From Prevotella sp. (GTDB lineage Bacteria > Bacteroidota > Bacteroidia > Bacteroidales > Bacteroidaceae), in the NCBI GenBank assembly GCA_017469955.1, contig JAFUFJ010000016.1, positions 1 to 64,000 of the forward strand: DNA of 64,000 nucleotides. The letters run 5' to 3'. The notes below the pieces were generated by a model. That model was given only the letters and a program-made list of their open reading frames with translations, did no database searches and was not told the origin of the DNA. Positions 27,754 to 36,110 of the stretch are shown here, piece by piece. Every line of letters starts with the position of its first letter. The stretch's first letter is position 1. Both the position numbers and the translations under genes were made by a program.

Positions 27754-27903
27754 ACGAAGGAAAATCTTTCATTTTGAGAAAGCTTAGCTTTCAGGGTGAG
27801 AAGTCTAAGGTTTCATCATGAGAAGTCTGCCCTTTCTCGTCCATAACCCATAGACTTCTCGGGCTGAAAGGATAGCTTTCTCGTCGGACATGCTTCGGGT
27901 AGT
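27754..27903. repeat. 107-bp five-module element (copy B4, core 27776-27882)
   Basis: Modules at 22-bp steps are AAAGC-TTA-GCTTT, AAGTC-TAA-GGTTT, AAGTC-TGC-CCTTT, AACCC-ATA-GACTT, AAAGG-ATA-GCTTT. The 30-base arms 27776-27805 and 27853-27882 pair at 24 of 30 positions around a 47-base interior. One degenerate module is seen upstream (AAGGA-AAA-TCTTT from 27757). The rest of the gap 27598-28036 holds the leader of the glutaminase-family gene, with a TAACTTTG box at 27654-27661 (minus), and a terminator. Confidence 0.8.
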
Positions 27904-27913
27904 GTGGAAAAAG

Positions 27914-27954
27914 CAGGGCCTCCGTTCCGCACTTTCGTGGGAACAGAGACCCTG
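27914..27954 (-). terminator. Probable intrinsic terminator of the DUF349 gene
   Basis: The minus strand CAGGG.CTC.GTTCC pairs with GGAAC.GAG.CCCTG around an 11-base loop and is followed by CTTTTTCC. A second, T-less palindrome (AATGTCAAG/CTTGACATT) lies between it and the gene at 27978-28001. Confidence 0.75.
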
Positions 27955-28036
27955 ATGATGGTATGCCCGTCGTTGCGAATGTCAAGCATTTCCTTGACAT
28001 TCAGCAGATTCTACGTACACAATCCAGCCGGAAGAC

Positions 28037-30070
28037 TTAGGCTTCCTCGTCGGTTTCCTCTTCGTTTTCTTGGGCCGCATTCTGGGCATCGATAGCCTTT
28101 ATCTTCTCGCGGGTGAGGCTATAGTCGTCCTTCAGCTTCTGAACTTTGCGTTTCATCTCGTCGATGAGCGTCGAACCCTTCTTCGATGCGGCGTTGAGGA
28201 ATCCGAGATTATTCTCATAGGTCTGGATTTCCTGCTTCAGCTGCTCGTAGTGTCTCATCAGCCTTGTACGCTCATTGTCAAGAGCATCCTCGCCCCGCTT
28301 GGCGACATTCTTCAGATTGGTGCGGAAGTTGTCAAGCCTGCGGCGGGCTGTAGAGATGTTCAGCTCCTTGTAAATGGTGTCGAGCACTTCGTGATATTCC
28401 TTATAAAGCTTGTCCTTCTCCTTGAACGGTACGTGCCCGATCTGGCTGTATTGCTCCACGAGAGACTGCACCTTGTCCTGTGCATCGGCTGCCTTGTCTT
28501 CCACCAACTTTTTGAGTTCAGCGATGATTTCGCGCTTCTTGCCCAGGTTTTCCCTTTCCTCGCTTCTCGTTCCTGCATTGGCTGCATTGCGGGCTTCGAA
28601 GAACTTGTTGCACGCAGTGAGGAAGTCGTTCCACAACTGGTCACCCAGTTTCTTGGGAACAGTGCCAATGGTCTTCCACTCTTTCTGCAGGGCAATCAGC
28701 TTGTCTGAGGTCGATTTCCAGTCAGTAGAGTCAGCCAAGGCCTGTGCTTTCTCCACCAGGACGCGCTTCTTCTCTGCGTTTTCGGCAAAGCGTTCCTTCA
28801 TTTCCTTGAAGTAACTTGCCTTGCGGGCAAAGAAGTCGTCGCAGGCTGCACGGAAGCGTTCGAATATCTTCACGTTCATCTTCTGAGGGGCAAAGCCGAT
28901 GGTCTTCCATTCGTTTTGCACTTCAATGATCTCCTTCGTGTGCTTCTCCCAGTCACTTGCGCCCTTGTTCTCTTCGGCTGCAATGGCTTCAACCTTCTCA
29001 CAGAGCGCGGTCTTGCGGGCAAGATTCTCCTCCTCATTGGCCCTTAGTGCCTCGAAATGCTGCTGGTGGCGCTTGTTGATGACCGTCGATGCCGTCTTGA
29101 AGCGAGTCCATATCTCTTCGCGCAGATCCTTTGTCACGGGGCCGATCTCTCTGTATTGTTGGTGAAGTTCCTGCAACTGATGGAACGCACTGATGACATC
29201 TTCCTCCTCGGAAAGCTTCTCTGCTGCCTCACAAAGCTTTGTCTTCAGCTCGAGATTCTTTTTGAAGTCATACTCACGTGCCTCATTGTTCAGCTTCAGC
29301 AAGTCGTAGAATTGTTCTACGTATAGTTGGTAGTTACGCCAGAGTTCGTTGGCTTTCTCGGCAGGAACGGCCTTGATCTCGCGCCATTTCTGCTGCAGTT
29401 CCTTGAATTCCGGGTAGGCTTTGTTGGCCTCTTCAGGCGAGGTGATCATTGATTTGATGCGCTCGATGATGCCAAGTTTCTTGGCCAGGTTCTCCTGCTT
29501 CTCTGTCTCCTGTTGCTGGAAAACCTTTGCTCTGCGCTCCTTGATGACTCCCATTTCGGCCTTGAAGGCTTCTTCTTCGTCGTCGGGTTGAATCTGATAC
29601 TTCTCCGGATCTCCGCCGTTTTCGAGGTAAGCTTTTAGCTGTGCTTCCCTTTCTGCGATATGGATCTTGTAGAATTGTGTCTTCAGATGCTCGACTTCTT
29701 CTTTGATAGGATTGGCTTGACTGTCGACGATTTCCTTCAGCCTTGCCAGGATTTCTGCCTTGCTGACATAGGCTTTCTGAGCCTTTTCTGTTTCCTTGGC
29801 GGCCGGTTCTTCTGCCGTTTCTTCGGCAGGTTGGGCTGGCTCGTCCTTGGTTTCTGCAGGCTCTTCAGCCGGTGTTTCTGCTTCTTCTGCAGCTACAGGC
29901 TGCTCTTCGGGAGCCTGTTCTGTCACGGCTTCCTGGGCGACTGGAGCTTCTTCAGTTGCTTGCTCGGCGTTGTTCTGTACTTCGGCTTCGGCAGTTGTGG
30001 CCTTTTCCGTCATGTTTACATCTTCTTTTTGTTCCTGTTCATTCAGGTTTTTTGCTTGAGAGTCCATCAT
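28037..30070 (-). CDS. DUF349 repeat protein
   Basis: This 677-residue, highly charged protein has an acidic Ala/Glu/Pro-rich N-terminus (about 1-95) and then at least five DUF349 repeats. The repeats can be followed by the recurring KEWKTIGTVP / EWKTIGFAPQK / KWREIKAVP / YREIGPV / YSQIGHVP motifs between residues about 200 and 600. Everything after residue 95 is predicted helical. DUF349 proteins are widespread in Bacteroidetes with unsettled function; a distant link to nucleic-acid or ribosome-associated roles has been suggested for some relatives. The gene is single, with a terminator 80 bp downstream. Confidence 0.85.
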   Translation of the reverse strand: MMDSQAKNLNEQEQKEDVNMTEKATTAEAEVQNNAEQATEEAPVAQEAVTEQAPEEQPVAAEEAETPAEEPAETKDEPAQPAEETAEEPAAKETEKAQKAYVSKAEILARLKEIVDSQANPIKEEVEHLKTQFYKIHIAEREAQLKAYLENGGDPEKYQIQPDDEEEAFKAEMGVIKERRAKVFQQQETEKQENLAKKLGIIERIKSMITSPEEANKAYPEFKELQQKWREIKAVPAEKANELWRNYQLYVEQFYDLLKLNNEAREYDFKKNLELKTKLCEAAEKLSEEEDVISAFHQLQELHQQYREIGPVTKDLREEIWTRFKTASTVINKRHQQHFEALRANEEENLARKTALCEKVEAIAAEENKGASDWEKHTKEIIEVQNEWKTIGFAPQKMNVKIFERFRAACDDFFARKASYFKEMKERFAENAEKKRVLVEKAQALADSTDWKSTSDKLIALQKEWKTIGTVPKKLGDQLWNDFLTACNKFFEARNAANAGTRSEERENLGKKREIIAELKKLVEDKAADAQDKVQSLVEQYSQIGHVPFKEKDKLYKEYHEVLDTIYKELNISTARRRLDNFRTNLKNVAKRGEDALDNERTRLMRHYEQLKQEIQTYENNLGFLNAASKKGSTLIDEMKRKVQKLKDDYSLTREKIKAIDAQNAAQENEEETDEEA

Positions 30071-30366
30071 GTCACTGTTTTTTAGTTAATGATTCGGTAT
30101 ATCAACACTTTACGCATTTAGCGCAATATATAATATGGTGCAAACTTAAACAAAAAAAATGGAACTAACGAAAAAAAAACGACTTTTTTCGCTTTAGGGG
30201 TGAAAAAAAGAGGTAAAAGGGGCTAAAGTGCAAGTTTATAGGGGTTTATGTGGAGGCGGGCTGGCACTGACTGGTTCTGTATTTTCTGTTCTTTGCTGCT
30301 TCGGGTGGTGAAATTTTGGTCTTGCGGTGCCGGCCTGCCTTGCTCTTTTTCGTTGTGTTTCCTGTG
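30071..30366. other. Intergenic region, no feature recognised
   Basis: These 296 bases between two leftward genes show an A/T-rich leader near the DUF349 start (30071-30200, with an A9 run) and a G/T-rich stretch next to the corA stop. No gene, terminator with T-run or clear phased array was recognised. Confidence 0.4.
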
Positions 30367-31293
30367 CTACAGCAGTCTTCTATGCCTCAGGAAGTACCAT
30401 GTAAGCCCGCTTACTACGACGGAGATGATGAGGGCTATGGGGAATCCGAAGTGCCACTCTTCCATGCCGTTGATGAGGTTCATGCCGAAAAGTGAGGCGA
30501 TGAGCGTTGGGAACATCATGATGATACTCACTGAAGTGAGTGTACGCATCACGGTGTTCATGTTGTTGTTGATGATTGACGAGTAGGTGTCCATTGTCGA
30601 TTCGAGAATGCTCGAGTAGATGCTTGCGGTCTCTCTGGCCTGCGTCATCTCGATATTGACGTCTTCAATGAGGTCTGCGTCGAGCTCGTCGACCTGGAGT
30701 TTGAACTTCAGTTTGGCCAGAAGGTTCTCATTTCCTCGGATGGAGGTCATGAAATAGGTCAGCGAGTCTTGCAGCCTTGACAGTCCGATAAGGCTTTCAT
30801 TGTTCACGTCGTGGTCGAGATTGTGCTTGGCTCGGTCGATGAGTGTGCTGATTTGCTTGAGTCGTTTCAGGTACCAGACGGCCGAAGAGAGGAACAGTCT
30901 GAAGGTCATGTCTACGTAGTCGGTGAAGCCTGCGCCCCGTTTCTGCTGGTAGCTGATGAAGTCGATCATCATGTTGGTTTCGTAGTAGCACACGGTAATG
31001 GTGACGTCGCGTTTGTGAATGATGCCGAGGGGCAGGGTGGTATAGGGTGTGCGCGAGCGTATTTCCTTTACGTGTGGGATACGAAGGATGATGAGCATCC
31101 ATCCGTCGTCGTACTCATAACGGGCACGTTCGTCGGTATCGCTGATGTCAGAGAGGAAATAGTCGGGAATGTGGAAGCGTTCTTCCAGTTCGCGTTGGTC
31201 GTCTTCCGTGGGACAAGTTACCTGTATCCAGCAGCCGGGCTGCCATTCATTAAGTGCCTTTAGGCCACCGTTTGTGTTCCAGTACGTCTTCAT
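30367..31293 (-). CDS. corA: CorA-family magnesium/divalent metal transporter
   Basis: This 308-residue protein has a cytoplasmic alpha/beta N-terminal domain, a long stalk helix (LLAKLKFKLQVDELDADLIE) and two C-terminal membrane segments. The selectivity motif GMN is present in LFGMNLINGMEEW at the end of the first. CorA channels move Mg2+ (sometimes Co2+ or Ni2+) inward as pentamers. The start at MKTYWNTN (31293) is preferred; the frame is open five codons further to 31308. A -7 box TATCTTTG at 31426-31433 (minus) implies a leader of about 125 bases. Confidence 0.92.
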   Translation of the reverse strand: MKTYWNTNGGLKALNEWQPGCWIQVTCPTEDDQRELEERFHIPDYFLSDISDTDERARYEYDDGWMLIILRIPHVKEIRSRTPYTTLPLGIIHKRDVTITVCYYETNMMIDFISYQQKRGAGFTDYVDMTFRLFLSSAVWYLKRLKQISTLIDRAKHNLDHDVNNESLIGLSRLQDSLTYFMTSIRGNENLLAKLKFKLQVDELDADLIEDVNIEMTQARETASIYSSILESTMDTYSSIINNNMNTVMRTLTSVSIIMMFPTLIASLFGMNLINGMEEWHFGFPIALIISVVVSGLTWYFLRHRRLL

Positions 31294-31425
31294 CGTGCTA
31301 ATCTCCAATAATTAAAATTGTGGCAGAAGATTAGCCCTCAGCAGCTTAATCCTCAGCCTTCATAGTTGTTACTATTCGCCGGATAATCGTCCATGTTGTC
31401 TGGTAAAAATGGTTTAAAACGCCTG
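31294..31425 (-). promoter_or_regulatory. Long untranslated leader of corA
   Basis: If transcription starts just after the TATCTTTG box (31433-31426), corA has an untranslated leader of about 125 bases, which is long for this window. It contains a possible hairpin (GATTAAGCTGCTGAGGGCTAATC, given here as positions 31334-31356 in reverse) next to repeated CTGAGG words. It does not match a magnesium riboswitch that I recognise, so a regulatory role is only a possibility. Confidence 0.35.
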
Positions 31426-31542
31426 CAAAGATACGATTTTTTCCGTAAAACAAGGAATATTGTGGGTGAAAATCGCGGGAAAACGTCAAAAAAACATGGT
31501 CATTGGGGCCTTTTTCCGGTCGTCTTTGTGCCGGACATGCCT

Positions 31543-31671
31543 GAGAAGGCTTTTCAGGGACGCTGAGAAAGCTTAGCTTTTAGGGTGAGAAGTCTATGGG
31601 TTATGGGTGAGAAAGGATAGGTTTATTGGCCAGAAAGCTATGACTTCTCACCCTAAAAGCTAAGCTTTCTC
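31543..31671. repeat. 107-bp five-module element (copy B5, core 31565-31671), the most regular copy
   Basis: The half-sites begin exactly 22 bp apart at 31568, 31590, 31612, 31634 and 31656: AAAGC-TTA-GCTTT, AAGTC-TAT-GGGTT, AAAGG-ATA-GGTTT, AAAGC-TAT-GACTT, AAAGC-TAA-GCTTT. The arms 31565-31594 and 31642-31671 are a perfect 30-bp inverted repeat around a 47-base interior. One more GAGAAGGC module precedes it at 31543. The element ends 4 bp before the stop codon of the leftward gene 31676-33415. The rest of the gap 31434-31542 shows no gene. Confidence 0.88.
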
Positions 31672-31675
31672 GGCG

Positions 31676-33415
31676 TCAGTCGGGAAAAGTGTCGTCGGGA
31701 AGGCTTGTGAAGATGCCGTTCGCGAGTCGTGCTTTCCGTCCGCAAAGGTGATGGGGCACGCTGCCGAAGGGCATCAGCATGGTAGGGAAGCAGAGCGTTC
31801 CGTCGCCGAGAAGGATGAAGGTCACCATCTCTTCAGCCGTCAGAAGTTCGTCAATAGGCTCACGTCCGACGGGTGTAGTGTGGGCGATGGTGAAGGGGAT
31901 GCCGTTGCGTTGCAGGGCATCGGTGTAGCAGATCAGCAGCTCAAGGCGGTCGTTGGCGGGGCTGCGCACGATGGTTTCGTAGAGCATTCGGGCCTTTTCG
32001 CCGTGGGGAATGACGAGGGTGTCGACCGGCTTGGTGTCGGGATACGTCCGTGATTCGGCGATGCTGGTCTTGCCGAATGATATGTCTTGGCGGGGTGAAT
32101 CGGCGCCTTTCTGCCCGTGGACGCTGGGTGTTGAGCTGCTGATGAGCATCCCTGCGTCGGGTCTTGGGGCATTGGCCTCAAGGCCTTTGCGCTGTCCGTA
32201 GCTGGTGAATACGGTCACTCGAGGGTCTCTACTGTCGCCGATCGTGTCGGGATGGAGCCTGCAGCTGATGCGGTGGAGTCCCTTCTTGCGGGCAGTTTCC
32301 GTGACGGTGAGGTCGGCGTCGTGGGCCCAGTAGCGGGTGAGAAGTCCCGGACGAGAGGCGGCTGTGAACCGATAGCTCAGGTTAGGGCAGCGGTGTTCGA
32401 AGTAGCTTGCTGCCGGTGTGTTCCCTTCCCGGCGCACGTCCTGCTCCTCGTAGGTGAAGAAGTCGGCAATGTCGCCTGCCTCAATGTCGTGTCCAGTCTC
32501 CTCTCCGTCGGGCTTGACAATGCGCAATCCCGTGACAGAGAGGCTCCCTCGCCCGACGGCCTCCTGTGCTTTCTTGCTCAGAAAGGCTCCCAGTCGGCTG
32601 GCCGTTTGCGGGTCGTTCACGGCATAACGGATGCGGTGCAGGCGCGTTTTCTTTGGAGTTCCGTGCTTGACGGTGAAGCCAATACTGTCGTATTCGGCCA
32701 GCACGACGGCCTTTTCGCCAAGGTATGCCGTCGGGATGTCGGTCGCTTCAAACTCTGGCAAGGCCATCGACCACACCATCTCCCTGATCTTCCGCTCGCG
32801 CCTTGCAGCCCGTCGTTCGCGTCCTTTCAGCCTCTGGCGGGGCTTCCCCACCTGTATGGCGGGCAGTTTTTCGGTCTTCGGATAGAGGTGAATGGTGCCG
32901 ATACGGGTCGTGAAAAGTGGCCGTTGCAGGGTGCGATAGCCGACGTGTGTTACCTTGACAAGTGCGCATTCTGCATCGGTAGGGATGGTGAAACAGCCCG
33001 TCATATTGCTCACTCCACGGGCTAAAAACGTAGAGTCGACAAGCGAAAGCAGGACGATGTTGGCATAGGCAAGGGGCTCTCCTCGTTCGCCAACGACCGT
33101 TCCGATGAGCTTGTGGGCGGTCTTTTGCTGTGGCTCTACAAAGTATTTTCCTTCGCTTTCACTGATGCTGATGGGGTAGAATCCTATGACTTCGTGCAGT
33201 GCTTCACCGAGCGTTTTGCAGCGCAAAGAGCAGCTCACCCGGTAGTCTTCCAGCTCGTCGTAGACGAAATAGACGGTCTCGGTCGTCGACAGTCGGTTGA
33301 GATCGGCCAGTACTTCCGTCATGGGCATGTCGCGATAGTCGCGCCGAATAGCCTGAGAAAGAGCATGATTCGCGCACGCGCATGTTATTAATAAGGTGAT
33401 GAATAGCCGTTTCAT
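31676..33415 (-). CDS. STN plus carboxypeptidase-regulatory-like domain plus DUF3857-like protein
   Basis: This 579-residue protein has a signal peptide (MKRLFITLLITCACANHALS). Residues about 25-95 are an STN (secretin/TonB N-terminal) domain (MTEVLADLNRLS, LGEALHEVIGFYPISISE). Residues about 100-185 are a CarboxypepD_reg-like beta-sandwich (LIGTVVGERGEPLAYANIVLL). The rest resembles DUF3857 and the transglutaminase-linked region (EYDSIGFTVKHGTPKKTRLH, SYFEHRCPNLSYRF). There is no TonB box region followed by a beta-barrel, so it is not a receptor. It overlaps the anti-sigma gene by 4 bp (ATGA) and therefore belongs to the sigma/anti-sigma operon, perhaps as the envelope sensor. That role is inference. 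Confidence 0.65.
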   Translation of the reverse strand: MKRLFITLLITCACANHALSQAIRRDYRDMPMTEVLADLNRLSTTETVYFVYDELEDYRVSCSLRCKTLGEALHEVIGFYPISISESEGKYFVEPQQKTAHKLIGTVVGERGEPLAYANIVLLSLVDSTFLARGVSNMTGCFTIPTDAECALVKVTHVGYRTLQRPLFTTRIGTIHLYPKTEKLPAIQVGKPRQRLKGRERRAARRERKIREMVWSMALPEFEATDIPTAYLGEKAVVLAEYDSIGFTVKHGTPKKTRLHRIRYAVNDPQTASRLGAFLSKKAQEAVGRGSLSVTGLRIVKPDGEETGHDIEAGDIADFFTYEEQDVRREGNTPAASYFEHRCPNLSYRFTAASRPGLLTRYWAHDADLTVTETARKKGLHRISCRLHPDTIGDSRDPRVTVFTSYGQRKGLEANAPRPDAGMLISSSTPSVHGQKGADSPRQDISFGKTSIAESRTYPDTKPVDTLVIPHGEKARMLYETIVRSPANDRLELLICYTDALQRNGIPFTIAHTTPVGREPIDELLTAEEMVTFILLGDGTLCFPTMLMPFGSVPHHLCGRKARLANGIFTSLPDDTFPD

Positions 33416-33939
33416 TCCACTTCCAATATGTCGTTTGACAAGGTGAGACTGAACGATTCAAAGTTGTTGAAGAGGGCAATCGCCTCGTCTTCGGTCATGG
33501 TTCTGTCCCATGTGAAGTATAGACGCCGGGCTTTGGCACCGGCATTTCTGTAGCTGACGGTGAAGCCATAATGCCGGGAAAGGGTGTCGAGAATGGTCTC
33601 AAGCGGGGCGTTTTCGAAGACAATCGGCTCGACGGCTGCTGCTGAAGGCATTGCATTTGTCGGCTCAACCGTCACGGTTTCAGGGATGTTCTGTTGATGT
33701 GTATGCAGGTGAAAGGCCGTCCATGCGAGTGCCGAAAGCGTGAGAACTGCGGCAAGAAGGGCAGCCGTGTTCCTCCAGAAAGCCTGCCTTCCCGGCCAGT
33801 GTCGGCGTTCGAACCGCTGCCAGGCCTGCTCTTTCTCTTCGTCAGTCAGGCGCTCTCCGCCCAGCACGTCGTCCCATTCATCCTCAGAATAGCGGTCGGG
33901 CTGTTCCGCCATTGTCAGTAATCTTTTCAACTTATCCAT
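33412..33939 (-). CDS. Short FecR-like anti-sigma factor
   Basis: This 175-residue protein has a cytoplasmic N-terminal half, one membrane span near residues 56-78 (NTAALLAAVLTLSALAWTAF) and a C-terminal DUF4974/STN-like domain (IVFENAPLETILDTLSRHYG, RLYFTWDRTMTEDEAIALF). The usual central FecR beta domain is missing, so it is about half the normal length (300-350). It overlaps the sigma gene by 8 bp and the downstream gene by 4 bp, so the three are translated together. It would hold the sigma factor until an envelope signal arrives. Confidence 0.78.
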   Translation of the reverse strand: MDKLKRLLTMAEQPDRYSEDEWDDVLGGERLTDEEKEQAWQRFERRHWPGRQAFWRNTAALLAAVLTLSALAWTAFHLHTHQQNIPETVTVEPTNAMPSAAAVEPIVFENAPLETILDTLSRHYGFTVSYRNAGAKARRLYFTWDRTMTEDEAIALFNNFESFSLTLSNDILEVE

Positions 33940-34426
33940 TGCTGTCGGGGTTAAAGTGTTTCCTTAGTTTCTCGATTCCCTTGCGCAGATGCTTGTAGAC
34001 GGCGATGCGGCTGAGTTGCGTCTGCCGTTCTATTTCCCTGTAAGGCATTCCCTCGGCGTAGCGCATCCTGACGATTCTGCCCGTCTGGGGCGGGAGATCA
34101 TCCTGTATGTACTGCAGGATGTCGTCGAGAGGAAGCTCCTCATAGGGGGTGTCTTCTGCTGTTCCTTCAGAAAAATGCAGGGCATTCTTCTTCATGACAA
34201 GGCGGTGGGCAAGGATGTTCAGACAACGGTTGCGCACGGAAACAAGCAGGTATGCCTCGGTGTTTTGTGAGCCGTCAAGACATGAATCCTGCTCTAACAG
34301 CCTCGAAAACACCTCGCTCACAACGTCACGAGCCTCCTCTTTGTCGCGGAGAAGTGTGCTGGCCGTGAGGAACATCCTTTCGTAGTGCCGGCGGAAGAGT
34401 CGCTCTATGTGCCGCTTTTTGTCCAT
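33932..34426 (-). CDS. ECF RNA polymerase sigma factor
   Basis: This 164-residue protein has sigma region 2 (LFRRHYERMFLTASTLLRDK, EARDVVSEVFSRLLEQ) and region 4 (DLPPQTGRIVRMRYAEGMPY, EIERQTQLSRIAVYKHLRKG) of the FecI-like group in Bacteroidetes. Such factors direct RNA polymerase to one or a few promoters, often including their own. It heads a three-gene overlapping operon with a FecR-like anti-sigma and an STN-domain protein. No SusC/SusD pair is near, so its target is not evident. Confidence 0.92.
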   Translation of the reverse strand: MDKKRHIERLFRRHYERMFLTASTLLRDKEEARDVVSEVFSRLLEQDSCLDGSQNTEAYLLVSVRNRCLNILAHRLVMKKNALHFSEGTAEDTPYEELPLDDILQYIQDDLPPQTGRIVRMRYAEGMPYREIERQTQLSRIAVYKHLRKGIEKLRKHFNPDSNG

Positions 34427-34484
34427 CGTCTTGTTTGATAATAGTACAGGTTAAAGCCGGAAATGCTAACCCCTTAAAAGAAAA

Positions 34485-34509
34485 AACCTCCAGAAGCTTT
34501 TCGGAGGTT
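34485..34509 (-). terminator. Intrinsic terminator of pepD
   Basis: On the minus strand AACCTCC pairs with GGAGGTT around an 11-base loop, followed by TTTTCTTTT. It is 65 bp past the pepD stop codon and just before the sigma-factor gene, insulating the two. Confidence 0.88.
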
Positions 34510-34574
34510 CTTTCTTTTTTCGTCCTGTTTGCTGCCGATATAGCTGCTGAAGCCTATGCCGGCAGCCCGTGAAG

Positions 34575-36032
34575 TCACTTTACAGGCATCTCTTCAAGTG
34601 CCTTTTTAAGCAGAGTCCAGAATGGTTCGACGGTCTTGATGAGGGCACGTTCGGTCGTCGTATGCGGGCTTTTCATCGTAGGACCGAGGCTTACCACGTC
34701 AAGATGCGGATACTTTCCGAGGATGACTGAGCACTCAAGTCCGGCATGATCGACCTGAATGATGCCGTCTTCGCCATTGAGTTCCTTGTAGATCTTTAGC
34801 AGAAGATGCAGAGTTTCAGAGTCAGGATTGGGGTCCCAACCACCATAACTACCGGCAGTTTCGACCTTCATCCCGGCCATATTGAAGCAACTTTCGAGGG
34901 TCTTTACTATGTAGTCTTTCATATCTTCACGGCTTGAGCGGGCCAGAATCTTCAATGCAGCTGTGCCGTTTTCGATATCTATGATGGCAAGATTCGAACT
35001 GGTTTCGACCACCTCCGGATAGCTTGGTATCATGCGAAGCACGCCGTTGTGGCAGGCATAGATGGCATCGACGAGGTTGTCTTGTATCTCTTCTGGCAGC
35101 TGGGTCTTAGGAGTGTCTACCTCTTCGGCAAAGAATTCGATGCCGCTCTCTATGCCTTTATACTCATCTTCGAAGTCAGCCTTCCAGTCAGCGATGAGCT
35201 CTCTCAGCGGTTCTACGTTCTCTTTTGGCAGTGTTATCACCACTTCGGCCTTGAAAGGAATGGCGTTTCTCATGTTTCCGCCGTGCCATGATGCCAGGCG
35301 AGCCTCATAGTCTTCGATGGCTTCGCGTACGAATCGCACCATGAGCTTGTTGGCATTTCCGCGTCCTTCGTGGATTTCCAGACCGGAATGTCCGCCTCTC
35401 AAGCCTTTCAGTGTTACTCTCAGTGCTGCATCTTCGGGGTCGGTGTCGACCTCTTTGTAGTCGAGTGTGGCAGTGACGTCAATGCCTCCTGCCGAACCGA
35501 TGACAAACTTGCCCCACGTTTCTGAGTCGAGATTGAGCAAGATGTCTCCTTTAAGCATGCCTTCCGGAAGGTCGTTTGCGCCGTACATTCCTGTTTCTTC
35601 ATCGGCAGTAATGAGTGCTTCCACCGGACCGTGTCTGAGGGTTTTGTCTTCCATGACAGCCATAATAGCGGCTACACCGAGTCCGTTGTCGGCGCCGAGG
35701 GTAGTGTTTCTGGCCTTCACCCATTCTCCGTCAATCCATGGTTGTATAGGGTCGGTCTCGAAATTGTGGGTCGATTCGGGCGACTTTTGCGGCACCATAT
35801 CCATGTGAGCCTGCAGGATGACGCCCTTGCGGTTTTCCATTCCCGGCGATGCAGGTTTGCGCATTACCACATTCTGGCCTTCGTCGATGAAGGCTTCCAC
35901 GCCGGTTTGTCGTGCGAAGTCAAGCAGAAACTGTTGTACTTTCTCAAGATGTCCGCTCGGACGTGGCACTTGTGTCAACTTGTAGAAGTTGCTCCAAACG
36001 CATTCAGGATTCAATTTTGCGATTTCGTTCAT
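34575..36032 (-). CDS. pepD: Aminoacyl-histidine dipeptidase (PepD/M20 family)
   Basis: This 485-residue cytoplasmic zinc dipeptidase cleaves Xaa-His and other dipeptides. Metal and catalytic signatures are seen: ILQAHMDMVPQK, NTTLGADNGLG, ITADEETGMYGA, LLNLDSETWG, GLRGGHSGLEIHEGRGNANK, and VDHAGLECSVILGKYP near the end. Length is typical of the family. A purine-rich stretch just upstream of the ATG (36050-36065) may help translation. Confidence 0.93.
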   Translation of the reverse strand: MNEIAKLNPECVWSNFYKLTQVPRPSGHLEKVQQFLLDFARQTGVEAFIDEGQNVVMRKPASPGMENRKGVILQAHMDMVPQKSPESTHNFETDPIQPWIDGEWVKARNTTLGADNGLGVAAIMAVMEDKTLRHGPVEALITADEETGMYGANDLPEGMLKGDILLNLDSETWGKFVIGSAGGIDVTATLDYKEVDTDPEDAALRVTLKGLRGGHSGLEIHEGRGNANKLMVRFVREAIEDYEARLASWHGGNMRNAIPFKAEVVITLPKENVEPLRELIADWKADFEDEYKGIESGIEFFAEEVDTPKTQLPEEIQDNLVDAIYACHNGVLRMIPSYPEVVETSSNLAIIDIENGTAALKILARSSREDMKDYIVKTLESCFNMAGMKVETAGSYGGWDPNPDSETLHLLLKIYKELNGEDGIIQVDHAGLECSVILGKYPHLDVVSLGPTMKSPHTTTERALIKTVEPFWTLLKKALEEMPVK

Positions 36033-36110
36033 AACGGTTAGTTTTTAGAGGAGAGAGGAGATAGGAGGGGTTTTTGCCCGCTTCTTCTGTCTTTCTGCCT
36101 GTTGTTATTG

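Noticed and set aside
31294..31425. Magnesium riboswitch ahead of corA
   Set aside because: The leader is long, but no M-box-like conserved elements were recognised. Only a possible hairpin can be stated.
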